Positions 44,254-56,742 of a stretch of 56,742 bases of DNA are shown one piece after another. The position numbers were made by a program, and so were the translations under genes. Every line of letters starts with the position of its first letter. Position 1 is the stretch's first letter. The DNA is from Paracoccaceae bacterium. GTDB taxonomy: Bacteria; Pseudomonadota; Alphaproteobacteria; Rhodobacterales; Rhodobacteraceae. The notes under the pieces were generated by a model. The model did no database searches. It was not told the origin of the DNA and saw nothing but the letters and a program-made list of their open reading frames with translations. The stretch lies in assembly GCA_006226775.1 (NCBI GenBank), contig SBGD01000066.1, positions 1 to 56,742 on the forward strand, written 5' to 3'.

Positions 44254-45886
44254 TGTATTTCCCCGAGGGTTTGTTCATCGGCAGCCGCGTGACTTCCTCC
44301 AGCGTGGCCGCGTCATAGACGATGACCGCACCATCCTCTTCCCAGACCGAAACCAGCGCATGACGCCCGTCGCGGGTGAATTCCACATGCGCCAGGGTGG
44401 CGCCGGGCACCGGGCGCAGCGTCTTCACGATCTCCAGCGACTGCTTGTCGATCACATGCATCACGTCCTTGTTCGGGCCGAAAAAGACATCGGCCCAGAA
44501 ATAGGGCGTGTTCTCGTGGCTGCGCAGGAAGAAGCCGGGGCCGTCGGTGTCGATGGTGCGCACCAGTTCCCAGCTCCTGGTGTCGATCACCGAGAGCTTG
44601 CCTTCCTTCAGGTGCGGCGTGGCCATCACCCGCCGCCCGTCGCGCTCCCAGCTGATGCCCGAGCCGAGATGCGGCATCCCGGCCAGCGGCAGTTCGGCGA
44701 TCTCGCGCCCGACGATCAGGTTGACCACCTTGGCGCGCATGCCGTCGCGCGCGGCGCCGATCAGGTTCTGGTAGTCGTCGGAAAAGAAGAAATCGTCCAG
44801 CGGCTCGGAAATCTCGATCCGCCGCCGCGCGAACAGCCCCTCGGACGAGGGGATCGCCTCGACCATGCCCTTCTCGTAGGAGTGGACAAAGCCCTCGTAG
44901 ACCGGCGGCGCCTCGGGGTCGGTCGCAACCTCCCAGATCTCGGCCACGTCCTTGAGCGCCAGCACGAAACTGTCGCGCTGCGGCGCCTGGTAGACGGCCG
45001 AGACCCGGCTTGCGCTGCCGTCCTTGGCGATCACCGGCATGACGCGCGCGGGGCGCAGGTCTTCGGTCGAGAGCAGCGTCAGCGTCATCGGCAGGTAGTT
45101 CGCCACCGCCAGCCATTTGCCATCGGCGCTGATCGCGATATTGCGGCTGTTGAGCCCGGCGCGCACGCGGCCGACCTCCTGCAGCGCCCAGAGGTCGTAT
45201 TTCTGCACCCAACCATCGCGCGAGGCGATGAAGACGAAGCGCCCATCGGGGGTGAACTTCGGCCCGCCATGCACCGCGAAGGGCGTCTCGAACCGGTCGA
45301 GCACCGCGAAGGTATCGCCGTCGAGCACCGAGACATGGTGATCGCCGGTCTCCACCACGATGGTGATGTTCATCGGGTCGGAAGGCCAGACCGGGGCTGT
45401 GACGGGGCTGTAGTCCTCGGCCAGGGTCCGGCTCTCGGCGATATCGGCCTCGGTCCAGGCCGGGGTCTCGGCCAGCGGGGTGTTCAGGTATTCGGCGAGG
45501 GCGGCGATCTGCGCCGCGCTCAGGTCCTCGGCAAAGCCCGGCATCTGGGTGGCGGGGCGGCCATGGGCGATCACCTCGTCCAGCACCGGCCCGCGCATCC
45601 GCCCCAGGGTTTCGGGGATCAGCGCCGGCCCCAGTCCGCCCAGCCGGTCGTCGCCGTGGCAGGAGGCGCAATGCATGTCGAAATCCGCCTCCGGTCCGGC
45701 GCTGGCCGGTGCGGCCAGAGACAGCGCCAGCGCCGCCCCGAGGGCCCCCGCCAGCCGCCGCAAGCGCGCCGCGTCCCGGACCTGATCCGGGACCTCCAGG
45801 TCGTGGCCATGAGGCCCCGGATCAAGCCCGGGGCGCGTGGCGCGGGGCAGGCCCGCGGCGCTAGGTGAAATCGTGAACCGGGTCAT
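44210..45886 (-). CDS. nirN: NirN, heme d1-related c-type cytochrome (d1 dehydrogenase)
   Basis: 558 residues: signal peptide, cytochrome c domain with CASCH (residues 73-77), and an eight-bladed propeller homologous to the d1 domain of NirS. NirN oxidises dihydro-heme d1 to heme d1, introducing the acrylate double bond, and hands it to NirS in the periplasm. The ATG at 45886 has GAGG 8 nt upstream and overlaps nirJ by 26 nt. Residues 18-38 are encoded by two REP-like palindromes, giving an unusually long signal-peptide n-region of about 45 residues. A TTG at 45763 would give a normal signal peptide but lacks a ribosome binding site. Confidence 0.92.
   Translation of the reverse strand: MTRFTISPSAAGLPRATRPGLDPGPHGHDLEVPDQVRDAARLRRLAGALGAALALSLAAPASAGPEADFDMHCASCHGDDRLGGLGPALIPETLGRMRGPVLDEVIAHGRPATQMPGFAEDLSAAQIAALAEYLNTPLAETPAWTEADIAESRTLAEDYSPVTAPVWPSDPMNITIVVETGDHHVSVLDGDTFAVLDRFETPFAVHGGPKFTPDGRFVFIASRDGWVQKYDLWALQEVGRVRAGLNSRNIAISADGKWLAVANYLPMTLTLLSTEDLRPARVMPVIAKDGSASRVSAVYQAPQRDSFVLALKDVAEIWEVATDPEAPPVYEGFVHSYEKGMVEAIPSSEGLFARRRIEISEPLDDFFFSDDYQNLIGAARDGMRAKVVNLIVGREIAELPLAGMPHLGSGISWERDGRRVMATPHLKEGKLSVIDTRSWELVRTIDTDGPGFFLRSHENTPYFWADVFFGPNKDVMHVIDKQSLEIVKTLRPVPGATLAHVEFTRDGRHALVSVWEEDGAVIVYDAATLEEVTRLPMNKPSGKYNVWNKITFSEGTSH
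45773..45834. repeat. Two REP-like palindromes inside the nirN 5' end
   Basis: GTCCCGGA-CCTGA-TCCGGGAC (45773-45793) and GCCCCGG-ATCAAGC-CCGGGGC (45814-45834), an inverted pair of the same family as 31147-31167. They are read in frame as residues 18-38 of NirN. Confidence 0.75.
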
Positions 45887-47069
45887 GCCGTTTGCCTCGG
45901 AAAGGAGTGGTTTCCAGACGGTCGGTATCGGTCACGCCGATCTCGTCGCCGCTCAGGTAGCAGGCCGGATCCTCGGCCCAGGGATCGCCGGTCAGCTGCA
46001 GCGCGCGGATGCGGGTATTGCCGCCGCAGACGTCCTGCAACTTGCACGCCCCGCAGCGGCCTTTCAACGGACGCGGCCGGGTGCGCAGGGTGGCCAGCAT
46101 CGGATCGTCCCCGGCCCAGATCTCGGAAAACGGCGCGTCCTTGACGTTGCCCACGGTGTAATCCGACCAGTAGGTGTCGGGATGGACCCGGCCCAGGAAG
46201 TCGATATTGGCCACGCCGAGCCCGGAGGAATTGCCGCCCCAGGCCACAAGATGCTCGCGCAGATGCGCCTCTTGCGCGGCATCGAAATTCTCCCGCACCC
46301 AGCGCAGGAAATAGCCCGCGTCGGCATCGTTGTTGCCGGTGACAATGTCCAGCGGCGTACCGCCAGAGACCCCCTGCCACGCCCGGTCGATCAGGATATC
46401 CATGGCGTGACGGCTGCGCGCGTGCAGCGCATCCTCGCCGCGGTTCTTGTCGCCCCGGCCCGCGTAGACCAGGTGCGAGAGGTAGAACTTGTCGACCCCC
46501 TCGTCCTCGCAGAGCTTGAGGATATCCGGCAGGGTCTGGTGATTGCCCTCGGTCAGGGTAAAGCGCAGGCCCACCTTGATGCCGCGCGCCTTGCATTCGC
46601 GCACGCCGCGCAGCGCCTCGGCAAAGGCGCCCTCCTTGCCGCGGAACCAGTCGTTGGTGGCGCCGATCCCGTCGATCGAGATGCCGACGTAGTGAAAGCC
46701 GATCTCGGCCACCCGGTCCGCCGCCTCGCCGAAGATCCGCGTGCCATTGGTCGACAGCGCCAGCATCCGCGCCTTGCCGCGGGAATGTTCGGCGATCTCG
46801 AAGAAATCCTTGCGCGACATCGGCTCGCCGCCCGACAGGATCAGCCCCGGCAGGCGCATCTGCCCCAGGTCATCGAGCACCTCGAAGACCTTTTCGGTGG
46901 AAAGCTCGCCGGGGAAATCCACGTCCGCCGAGACGGTATAGCAATGGCGGCACTTGAGGTTGCACCGCCGGGTCAGGTTCCAGATCACCACCGGTTTCAC
47001 CGGCCCCCGGCGCTGGCGCGGGGGCGTGGGTTTCACCAGTTGGTGCATGTATTCGCTCAATCGGAACAT
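45861..47069 (-). CDS. nirJ: NirJ, radical SAM protein of heme d1 synthesis
   Basis: 402 residues. The radical SAM cluster motif is C36-NLK-C40-RH-C43, with [13 protein letters not shown] shortly after. A C-terminal SPASM-type Cys set ([12 protein letters not shown]...C) would bind an auxiliary cluster. NirJ converts didecarboxysiroheme by removing two propionate side chains, leaving the oxo groups of heme d1. Start overlaps nirH by 13 nt. Confidence 0.96.
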   Translation of the reverse strand: MFRLSEYMHQLVKPTPPRQRRGPVKPVVIWNLTRRCNLKCRHCYTVSADVDFPGELSTEKVFEVLDDLGQMRLPGLILSGGEPMSRKDFFEIAEHSRGKARMLALSTNGTRIFGEAADRVAEIGFHYVGISIDGIGATNDWFRGKEGAFAEALRGVRECKARGIKVGLRFTLTEGNHQTLPDILKLCEDEGVDKFYLSHLVYAGRGDKNRGEDALHARSRHAMDILIDRAWQGVSGGTPLDIVTGNNDADAGYFLRWVRENFDAAQEAHLREHLVAWGGNSSGLGVANIDFLGRVHPDTYWSDYTVGNVKDAPFSEIWAGDDPMLATLRTRPRPLKGRCGACKLQDVCGGNTRIRALQLTGDPWAEDPACYLSGDEIGVTDTDRLETTPFRGKRHDPVHDFT

Positions 47070-47551
47070 GTGGGTCCTTTCCTGCGAAGCCGCAGCCCCG
47101 TCTTCTTGAGTATCCGCGTGGAGTAGAGCACGTCGCTGGCGCGCGACGCGGTGCCGAGGATCTCGGCGATCTGCCCGCGCTTGGCCTCGACCTCGTCGCG
47201 GGTGGTGCCATGCACCATGGCAAAGAGGTTGTAGGGCCAGTCGGGCAAGGCCCGCGGGCGTTCATAGGAATGGGTGACGAAGGGCAGCGCGCCGACCCGG
47301 GTGCCAAGCTCGGCCACGCGGGCATCCTCGACATCCCAGACCGTCATGCCATTGGCCACCATTCCCAGCCGGAAATGGTTGGGCGCCACGGCAATGCGGC
47401 GGATCACGCCGCGCGCCTGCATCTCCTCGAGCCTTGTCAGCAGTGCGTCTTCGGGCAGGCCGAGGTCGGCGGCCACGGCGGCATAGGGCTCGGCCACCAG
47501 CGGCAGGCCGGCCTGCAGCGCGCTGACGATATCGCGGTCGGTCACACTCAT
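47057..47551 (-). CDS. nirH: NirH, siroheme decarboxylase subunit
   Basis: 164-residue Lrp/AsnC-like protein: N-terminal winged helix ([14 protein letters not shown]) and an AsnC-type ligand domain with [12 protein letters not shown] and [11 protein letters not shown]. Together with NirDL and NirG it forms the complex that decarboxylates siroheme to 12,18-didecarboxysiroheme. The Arg/His-rich patch of this family ([12 protein letters not shown]) is present. Start ATG 47549-47551 overlaps nirG by 4 nt. Confidence 0.92.
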   Translation of the reverse strand: MSVTDRDIVSALQAGLPLVAEPYAAVAADLGLPEDALLTRLEEMQARGVIRRIAVAPNHFRLGMVANGMTVWDVEDARVAELGTRVGALPFVTHSYERPRALPDWPYNLFAMVHGTTRDEVEAKRGQIAEILGTASRASDVLYSTRILKKTGLRLRRKGPTCSD

Positions 47552-47997
47552 GCCGCCACCCGGAAGCCGATGAAGAACTCCTGCAGCTTGGGAAAGCGCA
47601 GCACGGCGATGCCGGTCTCTGCCTCGATGGCATCGGCGGCCTCGGCTATGCCCTCGGGGGTCTCGGTGGCCAGCACGAACCACATGTTCAGCCGGTGGGT
47701 GCGCTGGTAGTTGTGCGCGACCTGCGGGAAGGCATTGACCTGTTCGGTGACCCGGTCGAACTCGGCCTCCGGCACCGCCATGGCGCAAAGGCAGAAGGCC
47801 CCGCCCATCGCCGCGGCATCGAAGAACGGGCCGAAACGGGTGATGGCCCCGCTCGCCTTCATGCGCTCCAGCCGCGCCAGAAGGTCGTCGACGGTGATGC
47901 CCATTTCGGCGGCAATGCCTTCGAACGGCGCGGAGGTCAGCGGCAGCCCCTCCTGCAACCGGTTGATCAGGGCGCGGTCGGTGGCGTCAAGCGTCAT
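47548..47997 (-). CDS. nirG: NirG, siroheme decarboxylase subunit
   Basis: 149-residue Lrp/AsnC-like protein closely following the Pseudomonas NirG pattern: RALINRLQEGLPL, ITRFGPFFDAAAMGGAFCLCAMAVP, VNAFPQVAHNY and the C-terminal LQEFFIGFRV. Acts with NirDL and NirH in siroheme decarboxylation. Overlaps nirDL by 4 nt and nirH by 4 nt. Confidence 0.93.
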   Translation of the reverse strand: MTLDATDRALINRLQEGLPLTSAPFEGIAAEMGITVDDLLARLERMKASGAITRFGPFFDAAAMGGAFCLCAMAVPEAEFDRVTEQVNAFPQVAHNYQRTHRLNMWFVLATETPEGIAEAADAIEAETGIAVLRFPKLQEFFIGFRVAA

Positions 47998-48992
47998 GCG
48001 GCCTCTCCTTTTCGTTTGCTCGATGTGATCATGGCCCCGGTCTGCTTGAAACAGCGGGTCGAGAACAACACCTTGTGCGGCGCGGATTTCAGTTCGGGCA
48101 AGGCCCGGACCAGCGCCAGGGTGGCCTTGGCATCGGGTCGGCTGCGGGCGTGGATCATGTTGTAGAGCCGGTAGGGCCAGACCCCCTCCACCGGCCGACG
48201 CTCATAGCACAGCGTCACGCCCGGCACCCGCGCCAGCACCGGGCCGACCGCGCCCGCGGTCTCGTGGCTGACGTCCCAGACGCACATGGCGTTGGAGGTC
48301 CAGCCCAGCGCGCGGTGGCGCACGATCACCCCCAGCCGGGCAATGACCCCGGCGGCCTGAAGCGCGGCGACACGCGCCAGCACCTCGTCCTCGCTGCGCT
48401 CCAGGAACCGGCCCATGGCGGCATAGGGATGCGCCTCGAGCGGCAGGCCGCGGGTCAGGCATTGCAGGATGTCGCGGTCGCCCTCGCGGATCGCCGAAGG
48501 ATCGGCGGGGCGCCGTTCCGGCACCGGCCCGGCCTTGCCGTTCATGTGAAAGCCCAGATCGACGTTGAAGGGCCGCACCAGCCGCAGGTCGAGCACCTGC
48601 CGGTCGGTGCGCTTGGAGATCCGCGCCAGCGTGCGGTCGACGTGCCGCCGGTCGGGCCCGGTGGCCACGAACCACAGGTTCCAGGCATCCTCGCGCAGGT
48701 AGGAATGGTTGACCCCGGGCTCCTGGCCGACGATGCCCGCCACCTCGTCCAGCTCCTCCGGCCCGGCCTGCAACGCCGCCAGCGTGCTGGCCGAGACGGT
48801 ATTGGGCGCGCAGGTGGCGCCGACGCGGGTGATCCGCCCGGCCGCGCGCATCCGCGCCAGCCGCTCGAGCACCTCGGCCTCGGTGACGCCCAGCTTTTCG
48901 GCCAGCACCGCAAAGGGCGCGTGCAGGATCGGGAAATCGCGCTGCCAGTCGTTCAGCAGCGCGGCATCGACGGGATCGGTCACATGTCGCAT
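47994..48992 (-). CDS. nirD: NirDL fusion, siroheme decarboxylase subunit
   Basis: 332 residues comprising two consecutive Lrp/AsnC-like units: the N-terminal NirD-like unit (about 1-150, RITRVGATCAPNTVSASTL, GVNHSYLREDAWNLWFV) and the C-terminal NirL-like unit (about 165-320, VIARLGVIVRHRALGW, CYERRPVEGVWPYRLYNMIH). Pseudomonas encodes these separately; Paracoccus-type clusters carry the fusion. The ATG at 48992 shares one base with the nirF stop (TGATG); a GTG three nt upstream is an alternative. Confidence 0.92.
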   Translation of the reverse strand: MRHVTDPVDAALLNDWQRDFPILHAPFAVLAEKLGVTEAEVLERLARMRAAGRITRVGATCAPNTVSASTLAALQAGPEELDEVAGIVGQEPGVNHSYLREDAWNLWFVATGPDRRHVDRTLARISKRTDRQVLDLRLVRPFNVDLGFHMNGKAGPVPERRPADPSAIREGDRDILQCLTRGLPLEAHPYAAMGRFLERSEDEVLARVAALQAAGVIARLGVIVRHRALGWTSNAMCVWDVSHETAGAVGPVLARVPGVTLCYERRPVEGVWPYRLYNMIHARSRPDAKATLALVRALPELKSAPHKVLFSTRCFKQTGAMITSSKRKGEAA

Positions 48993-50140
48993 CACAGCCC
49001 CATCCGGTGCGCGCGGGCGGTGAAGAAGATGCCCGAGGGGCTGTCGGCATCGATCTCGCCGCGCTTTTCGAAGCTCTGCGTGTCGTAGATCATGATCTTG
49101 TCGGCATCGCGCACCGAGACCCAGACCTCGTGCCCGCGCGGGGTGAATTCCATGTGCAGCACCGCCGGCCCCGGCTTGAACACATGCACCACCTGCTTGG
49201 TCACCGTGTCGATCACCTGGATGGTGTCGTTCAGAGGATGGGCGAAGTTGACCCAGACCTGGCGGCCATCGGGCCGCGCCATGGCAAAGACCGGCTGTCC
49301 GTGCGTGGCGGTTCGTCCGGTCTCGGTAAAGTCGCGGGCATCGACCCAGAGCACCTCGTGGCGGCCCACCGCGGGCAGCACGAACTCCGCCCCCGCCAGC
49401 GCCCAGCCTTCGAGATGGGGCATCTTGTAGACCGGCAGGGGCTCTTCGCCGCGCCCGTAACCGGGCAGCACCTGCCGGGGCTTGGGGTCCTCGTCCCAGA
49501 GGTCGAGCGCGCTCAGCCCGTCCTCGCCGAAGAGCCCGGCGATATAGGTGCGCCCGTTGGCGGTGACCAGCGCGTCATAGGGGTTCTTGCCCATGCCGGT
49601 GATCTTGGTGATCTGCGCCTCGTCGCCCGACAGGTCGGCGATCCAGGTCTCGCCCGCATCCCACAGGGTGAAGACGAAGCGCCGCCCCGGCACGTCGACC
49701 AGCCCGATGGTCTTGGAGCCGGTGGGAATGTCGGCCACCATCTCGAGCGTCACCGCGTCGAAGATGCGCACGCCGCCCGGCTCGTAGTTCGACACCGCCA
49801 CCAGCGCGCCATCGTCCGAGATCGCGCCGCCGATGGCATTGCCGGCCTGCACCACGCGGCCCGCGATGCGGCGCTCGACCAGGTCGACCTTGGTCAGCCC
49901 GCCGTCGCGGCCGAAGACATAGGCAAAGCGCTGATCCGGCGAATAGACCAGCGAGGCATGGGAGAGATCGCCCAGCCCCTCGATCCGCGCCAGCGCGGCC
50001 CGGTCGGATTGATCGACCAGCAGCACCGCGCCGGTGGTGCGTTCGATCACCAGCCCCAGGTCGCCGGTGGCGATGGTTTCGCCCATCGCGGCACTCCCGG
50101 CGAGGGCCAGCGCCGCAAGGGTCAGGTGCAGAGGCTTCAT
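48992..50140 (-). CDS. nirF: NirF, heme d1 biosynthesis protein
   Basis: 382 residues with a signal peptide (1-20, AALALAGSAAMG) and an eight-bladed propeller like the d1 domain of NirS but without a cytochrome c domain. NirF acts late in heme d1 synthesis in the periplasm, proposed as a dehydrogenase step before NirN. Segments such as YKMPHLEGWALAGAEF and HMEFTPRGHEVWVSVRDADKI mark the family. Overlaps nirC by 4 nt. Confidence 0.94.
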   Translation of the reverse strand: MKPLHLTLAALALAGSAAMGETIATGDLGLVIERTTGAVLLVDQSDRAALARIEGLGDLSHASLVYSPDQRFAYVFGRDGGLTKVDLVERRIAGRVVQAGNAIGGAISDDGALVAVSNYEPGGVRIFDAVTLEMVADIPTGSKTIGLVDVPGRRFVFTLWDAGETWIADLSGDEAQITKITGMGKNPYDALVTANGRTYIAGLFGEDGLSALDLWDEDPKPRQVLPGYGRGEEPLPVYKMPHLEGWALAGAEFVLPAVGRHEVLWVDARDFTETGRTATHGQPVFAMARPDGRQVWVNFAHPLNDTIQVIDTVTKQVVHVFKPGPAVLHMEFTPRGHEVWVSVRDADKIMIYDTQSFEKRGEIDADSPSGIFFTARAHRMGL

Positions 50141-50436
50141 TCGCTCTCTCCGGTCAGAAGGTATTCGGCAATCCAGAGCGCTTCGGCATCGCTCATCAGC
50201 GGCTCCCACGGCGGCATGGGCGTGCCCGGCACCCCGTAAAGGATCACCGAGGCCAGGCCTTCGCGGTCGTAATGGGCCAGGGTCTCGACCCGCAGGTCGG
50301 GGCCCAGCCCGCCCTTGAGCGTCAGCCCGTGGCAGGAGCCGCAGTCCTGGTGCACCAGCCGCTTGAGCGCCTCGGGGTCCAGGTCGTCCGCCAGCGCGGG
50401 GGTGCCAAGCAGCGCAAGGACCAGCAGGCTACGCAT
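50137..50436 (-). CDS. nirC: NirC, periplasmic cytochrome c of the nir operon
   Basis: 99 residues: signal peptide (1-16, LLVLALLGTPALA), a single heme c motif CGSCH (residues 32-36) and an axial Met in PGTPMPPWEPLMS. NirC (cytochrome c55X) can donate electrons to cd1 nitrite reductase and has been implicated in d1 maturation. Overlaps nirE by 8 nt and nirF by 4 nt. Confidence 0.93.
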   Translation of the reverse strand: MRSLLVLALLGTPALADDLDPEALKRLVHQDCGSCHGLTLKGGLGPDLRVETLAHYDREGLASVILYGVPGTPMPPWEPLMSDAEALWIAEYLLTGESE

Positions 50437-51211
50437 GGGCCGCCGTCCTCGCCCGCGACATCACGGCCTCGGGCAGCGCCGCATCGGCATAAAGCGAGAC
50501 CACCCGCCCGATCATGAAAAGCACCGGCGCATGCAGATCGGCGGCCTGCACGTCGCGGCCCAGCCGGTCGAGCTGCGACACCAGGCGGCGTTCGCCGGGC
50601 AGGGTTGCCTCGGCGATCACCAGCACCGGGGTCGCCGGGTCCAGGCCTTCGGTCATCAGGCCCATGGCGATCTGGCCGATATTGGCCACGCCCATGTAGA
50701 CCACCAGCGTGGTGTCGGGATCGGCCAGCCGCTTCCAGTCGAGGTCGAGCACCTGCCCCGCCCGCCGGTGGCCGGTGACATATTGCACCGAGCCGGCCAG
50801 CCCGCGATGGGTCAGCGGCACGCCGGTGGCGCTGGCCGCGCCCTGGGCGGCGGTGATGCCGGGCGCATAGGCGACCTCGATGCCATGGGCGCGCAGATAG
50901 GCCGCCTCTTCCGAGCCGCGCCCGAAGATCAGCGGGTCGCCGCCCTTCAGCCGGGCGACGATGCGCCCCTGCAAGGCCTGCTCGACGAGAATTTCATTGA
51001 TTCGCTCCTGCGGCACGGGATGGCACTTCGGCGCCTTGCCCACCGCGATCCGCGCGACCCCCTCGGGGCACAGCGCCAGGATCTCCGGCGACACCAGACG
51101 GTCATGAACCACCACGTCGGCCTCCGAGATCATGCGCATGGCGCGCAGGGTCAGAAGCTCCGGATCCCCCGGACCGGCCCCGATCAGATACACTTTCCCC
51201 GTGCTGTTCAT
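50429..51211 (-). CDS. nirE: NirE, uroporphyrinogen-III C-methyltransferase
   Basis: 260-residue SUMT (CobA-type, without CysG N-terminal domain): VYLIGAGPGDPELLTLRA at the N-terminus, VVHDRLVS, RLKGGDPLIFGRGSEEA, the ITAAQGAAS loop and VVYMGVANIG. It doubly methylates uroporphyrinogen III to precorrin-2, the entry to siroheme and heme d1. ATG 51211 is preferred to the overlapping GTG 51214 because AGGGAAG is then 7 nt away. Separated from nirS by a large hairpin. Confidence 0.95.
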   Translation of the reverse strand: MNSTGKVYLIGAGPGDPELLTLRAMRMISEADVVVHDRLVSPEILALCPEGVARIAVGKAPKCHPVPQERINEILVEQALQGRIVARLKGGDPLIFGRGSEEAAYLRAHGIEVAYAPGITAAQGAASATGVPLTHRGLAGSVQYVTGHRRAGQVLDLDWKRLADPDTTLVVYMGVANIGQIAMGLMTEGLDPATPVLVIAEATLPGERRLVSQLDRLGRDVQAADLHAPVLFMIGRVVSLYADAALPEAVMSRARTAAHA

Positions 51212-51248
51212 CACGCACTTCCCTGTCTGGCACTCGCTGGAAAAGGGT

Positions 51249-51291
51249 GCGGCGGACGGGCCGGAGAAAGGTCTCCGGGCCCGTCCGCCGC
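51249..51291 (-). terminator. Large hairpin between nirS and nirE
   Basis: Arms of 14 bp (GCGGCGGACGGGCC / GGCCCGTCCGCCGC) plus an inner 5-bp stem (GGAGA / TCTCC) across one bulged G, loop AAGG. It starts 7 nt after the nirS stop and has no U-tract: probably a partial terminator or 3' stabiliser that raises nirS over the biosynthetic genes. Confidence 0.75.
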
Positions 51292-51298
51292 GTCGGGC

Positions 51299-55201
<3,903 letters not shown>

Positions 55202-55205
<4 letters not shown>

Positions 55206-56392
55206 AGGCCACCCTGCTGCGCCTGGTGACCGACGGGTTCCGGTTCTTCTTTCTTGCCGCCGGCACCTATGCCGTCTTCGCCGGGCTGGCCTGGGGGATA
55301 TACCTCGGGATTCACATGGCCGGCGGGCTGGTCACCGACCTGCCCTATGCCATGGCGCCGCATTACTGGCACGGCCACGAGATGATCTTCGGCTTTGCCT
55401 CGGCGGCGATCGGCGGCTTTCTTCTGACCGCGGTGCCGAACTGGACCGGCGGGCAGTCGGCCAAGCCCTATTTCATCGGCGCAGTGGCCACGCTCTGGCT
55501 CTCGGGGCGGGTGGCGATGTGGTTTTCGGCCAGCCTGCCCGGCTGGCTGGTGGCCATGGCGGACCTGTCCTTCATCCCGGTGCTGATCGCCCAGGTCGCC
55601 TGGCAGTTGATGAAACGGCCCAAGCCGCAGAACGTGATGTTCCTGATCTTCCTCAGCCTGTTCTGGGCCGCCAACCTGCTGACCCACCTGGAATGGACCG
55701 GGGTGACCGATGATACCGTGCAGGCCGGGCTTTACGGCGGCCTGCTGACGGTCTGCGCGCTGATCTCGGTGCTGGGCGGGCGGGTGACGCCGGCCTTCAC
55801 CCGCAACGCCATGCGCCGCGAGGACGAGCCCGAATCGGCCTGGCCGACCAACTTTCCGCTGGTCGAGCGGGCGGCGATTCCGCTGGCGATTCTCATGCCG
55901 GTGCCGGTGCTGGCGGGATTCCCGGAATGGGCAGCCCCCCTGGCGCTGGCGCTGGGGGCGGTGCAGATCCTGCGGCTGACCCGCTGGCGCCCGCTCTGGG
56001 CGCTGCGCCAGCCGATCCTGATCGCGCTGCACGCCGGGCTGGCGATGCTGGGGCTGGGGCTGGGGCTCTGGGGCGCCGCGGTGCTGGGCCGGGGCAGCGA
56101 GGTCGCGGCCCTGCACGTGCTTGGCATCGGTGCGGTGGGCGGCATGACGCTTGCGGTGATGAGCCGCGCCGCGCTGGGCCACAGCGGGCGCGACCTGGTG
56201 GCCCCCGGACCCGTGGCTTTCGCCTATGCGCTGATGCCGCTGGCGGCGGTGCTGCGCTGGGTCGCCTCGGACCTGAGCGGCGCCTGGTATTTCCCGATGG
56301 TGCTGGTGACGGCGGTGCTCTGGTGCCTGGCCTTCACGCTCTTTGTCGTGGCGCTCTGGCCGGCGCTGGCCGGGCCGCGGCGCCGGGGCTGA
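55202..56392 (+). CDS. nnrS: NnrS family heme-copper membrane protein
   Basis: 396 residues with about twelve hydrophobic segments. Family hallmarks are RFFFLAAGTYAVFAGLAW near the start, YWHGHEMIFGFASAAIGGF (His residues proposed to bind heme/copper), FLLTAVPNWTG, GGRVTPAFTRNAM and HVLGIGAVGGMTLAVMSRA. NnrS relieves nitrosative stress by limiting iron-nitrosyl formation. The ATG at 55202 overlaps the nirI stop (ATGA), so both are probably expressed from the nirI promoter. The longer upstream frame is an out-of-frame reading of the nirI ferredoxin region. Confidence 0.94.
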
Positions 56393-56419
56393 GACCCGGG
56401 GCCGGCAAATCACCCTGGC

Positions 56420-56433
56420 TTGACTTTCGTTAA
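56420..56433 (+). promoter_or_regulatory. NnrR/DNR-type operator of norC
   Basis: TTGACTTTCGTTAA, identical to the nirS/nirI site. A TGCATAA near 56454-56460 is well placed as a -10 element for a class II activated promoter with start near 56467. Confidence 0.85.
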
Positions 56434-56492
56434 GGCCGGGCCCCCGCTCCCCTTGCATAAGGCGACCATCGAACCGGGCGAAGGAGAGCGCA

Positions 56493-56742
56493 ATGCGCGA
56501 AGTCATGACCAAGAGCATGGCCCGAAACATTTTCTATGGCGGGTCCTTGTTCTTCATTCTCATCTTCGTGGGACTGTCGGTGCATTCGCACCGCTACATC
56601 GTCACCACATCAACCGACGCGGAGGGCCTGACCGAAAGCGTGGTTCTCGGCAAGCATGTCTGGGAAAAGCATGCCTGCGTCAATTGTCACTCGATCCTCG
56701 GCGAAGGCGCCTATTTCGCGCCCGAGGTCGGCAACGTGATGA
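56493..56742 (+). CDS. norC: Nitric oxide reductase subunit C, partial
   Basis: The first 83 codons of NorC, cut by the right edge. Membrane-anchored cytochrome c that passes electrons to NorB for NO to N2O. Visible are the N-terminal anchor helix (about 13-30, IFYGGSLFFILIFVGLSV), the HSHRYIVTTSTD segment, and the heme motif CVNCH in HACVNCHSILGEGAYFAPE. ATG 56493 has AAGGAGAG upstream. norB and accessory genes presumably follow. Confidence 0.95.
   Translation, partial: MREVMTKSMARNIFYGGSLFFILIFVGLSVHSHRYIVTTSTDAEGLTESVVLGKHVWEKHACVNCHSILGEGAYFAPEVGNVM

Noticed and set aside
47548-48992. Lrp/AsnC transcription factors within the nir cluster
   Set aside because: Sequence and context identify them as NirDL and NirG, siroheme decarboxylase subunits, not regulators.

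Overview
The window is a high-GC chromosomal segment from a denitrifying alphaproteobacterium, most likely Rhodobacterales (Rhodobacteraceae/Roseobacteraceae). The evidence is the gene content (a Paracoccus-type nir cluster with nirI and a fused nirDL, rhodobacteral SPOR proteins, MaeB with a phosphotransacetylase domain, PrpE), GC-rich codon use with frequent 4-nt ATGA overlaps, and short intergenic repeats typical of the group. I see no rRNA, tRNA, insertion sequence, prophage or CRISPR array.

Layout. 1-5 kb: the start of an exported protein, then a minus-strand nucleoside salvage operon cdd-deoA-deoB-add-upp in which every junction is a 4-nt overlap. 5-12.5 kb: maeB, a soluble chemoreceptor-like protein, propionyl-CoA synthetase prpE behind TTTGCAAA-type operators, and a Crp-like regulator behind a perfect TGTGA-N6-TCACA site. 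12.5-26.4 kb: housekeeping genes (YedK/HMCES, a methyltransferase, DUF1992, 5'-nucleotidase, DUF952-pyrD, a SPOR-domain D,D-carboxypeptidase, clpS, an RsmC-like methyltransferase, an SDR lacking its catalytic Lys, hemF, an AEC transporter, rluE-like, tadA, rluB-like). Several perfect palindromes lie between them.

26.6-32.4 kb holds six co-directional genes: a small membrane protein, XpaC, TelA, a DUF2927 lipoprotein, an SPFH-GYF protein and a double zinc-ribbon membrane protein. I read them as one membrane-associated stress module of unknown function, and it is the best candidate in the window for a poorly described system. A PfkB sugar kinase behind a LacI-type operator, and dtd, follow. 34-43 kb encodes a complete type I secretion system (HlyD, ABC, TolC-like) with its 1301-residue BapA-like adhesin, which carries a long Thr/Asp/Gly repeat tract and seven Ig-like domains.

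43.3-56.7 kb is the denitrification region. nirS-E-C-F-DL-G-H-J-N, a cbiX-like chelatase and a small membrane gene run on the minus strand; nirI and nnrS diverge from nirS; norC begins at the window edge. The nirS/nirI intergenic region and the norC promoter carry the same TTGACTTTCGTTAA site, so nitrite and NO reductases are probably co-induced by an NnrR/DNR-type regulator. NirE makes precorrin-2; siroheme is then converted to heme d1 by NirDL/G/H, NirJ, NirF and NirN, and NirC supplies a periplasmic c-type cytochrome.
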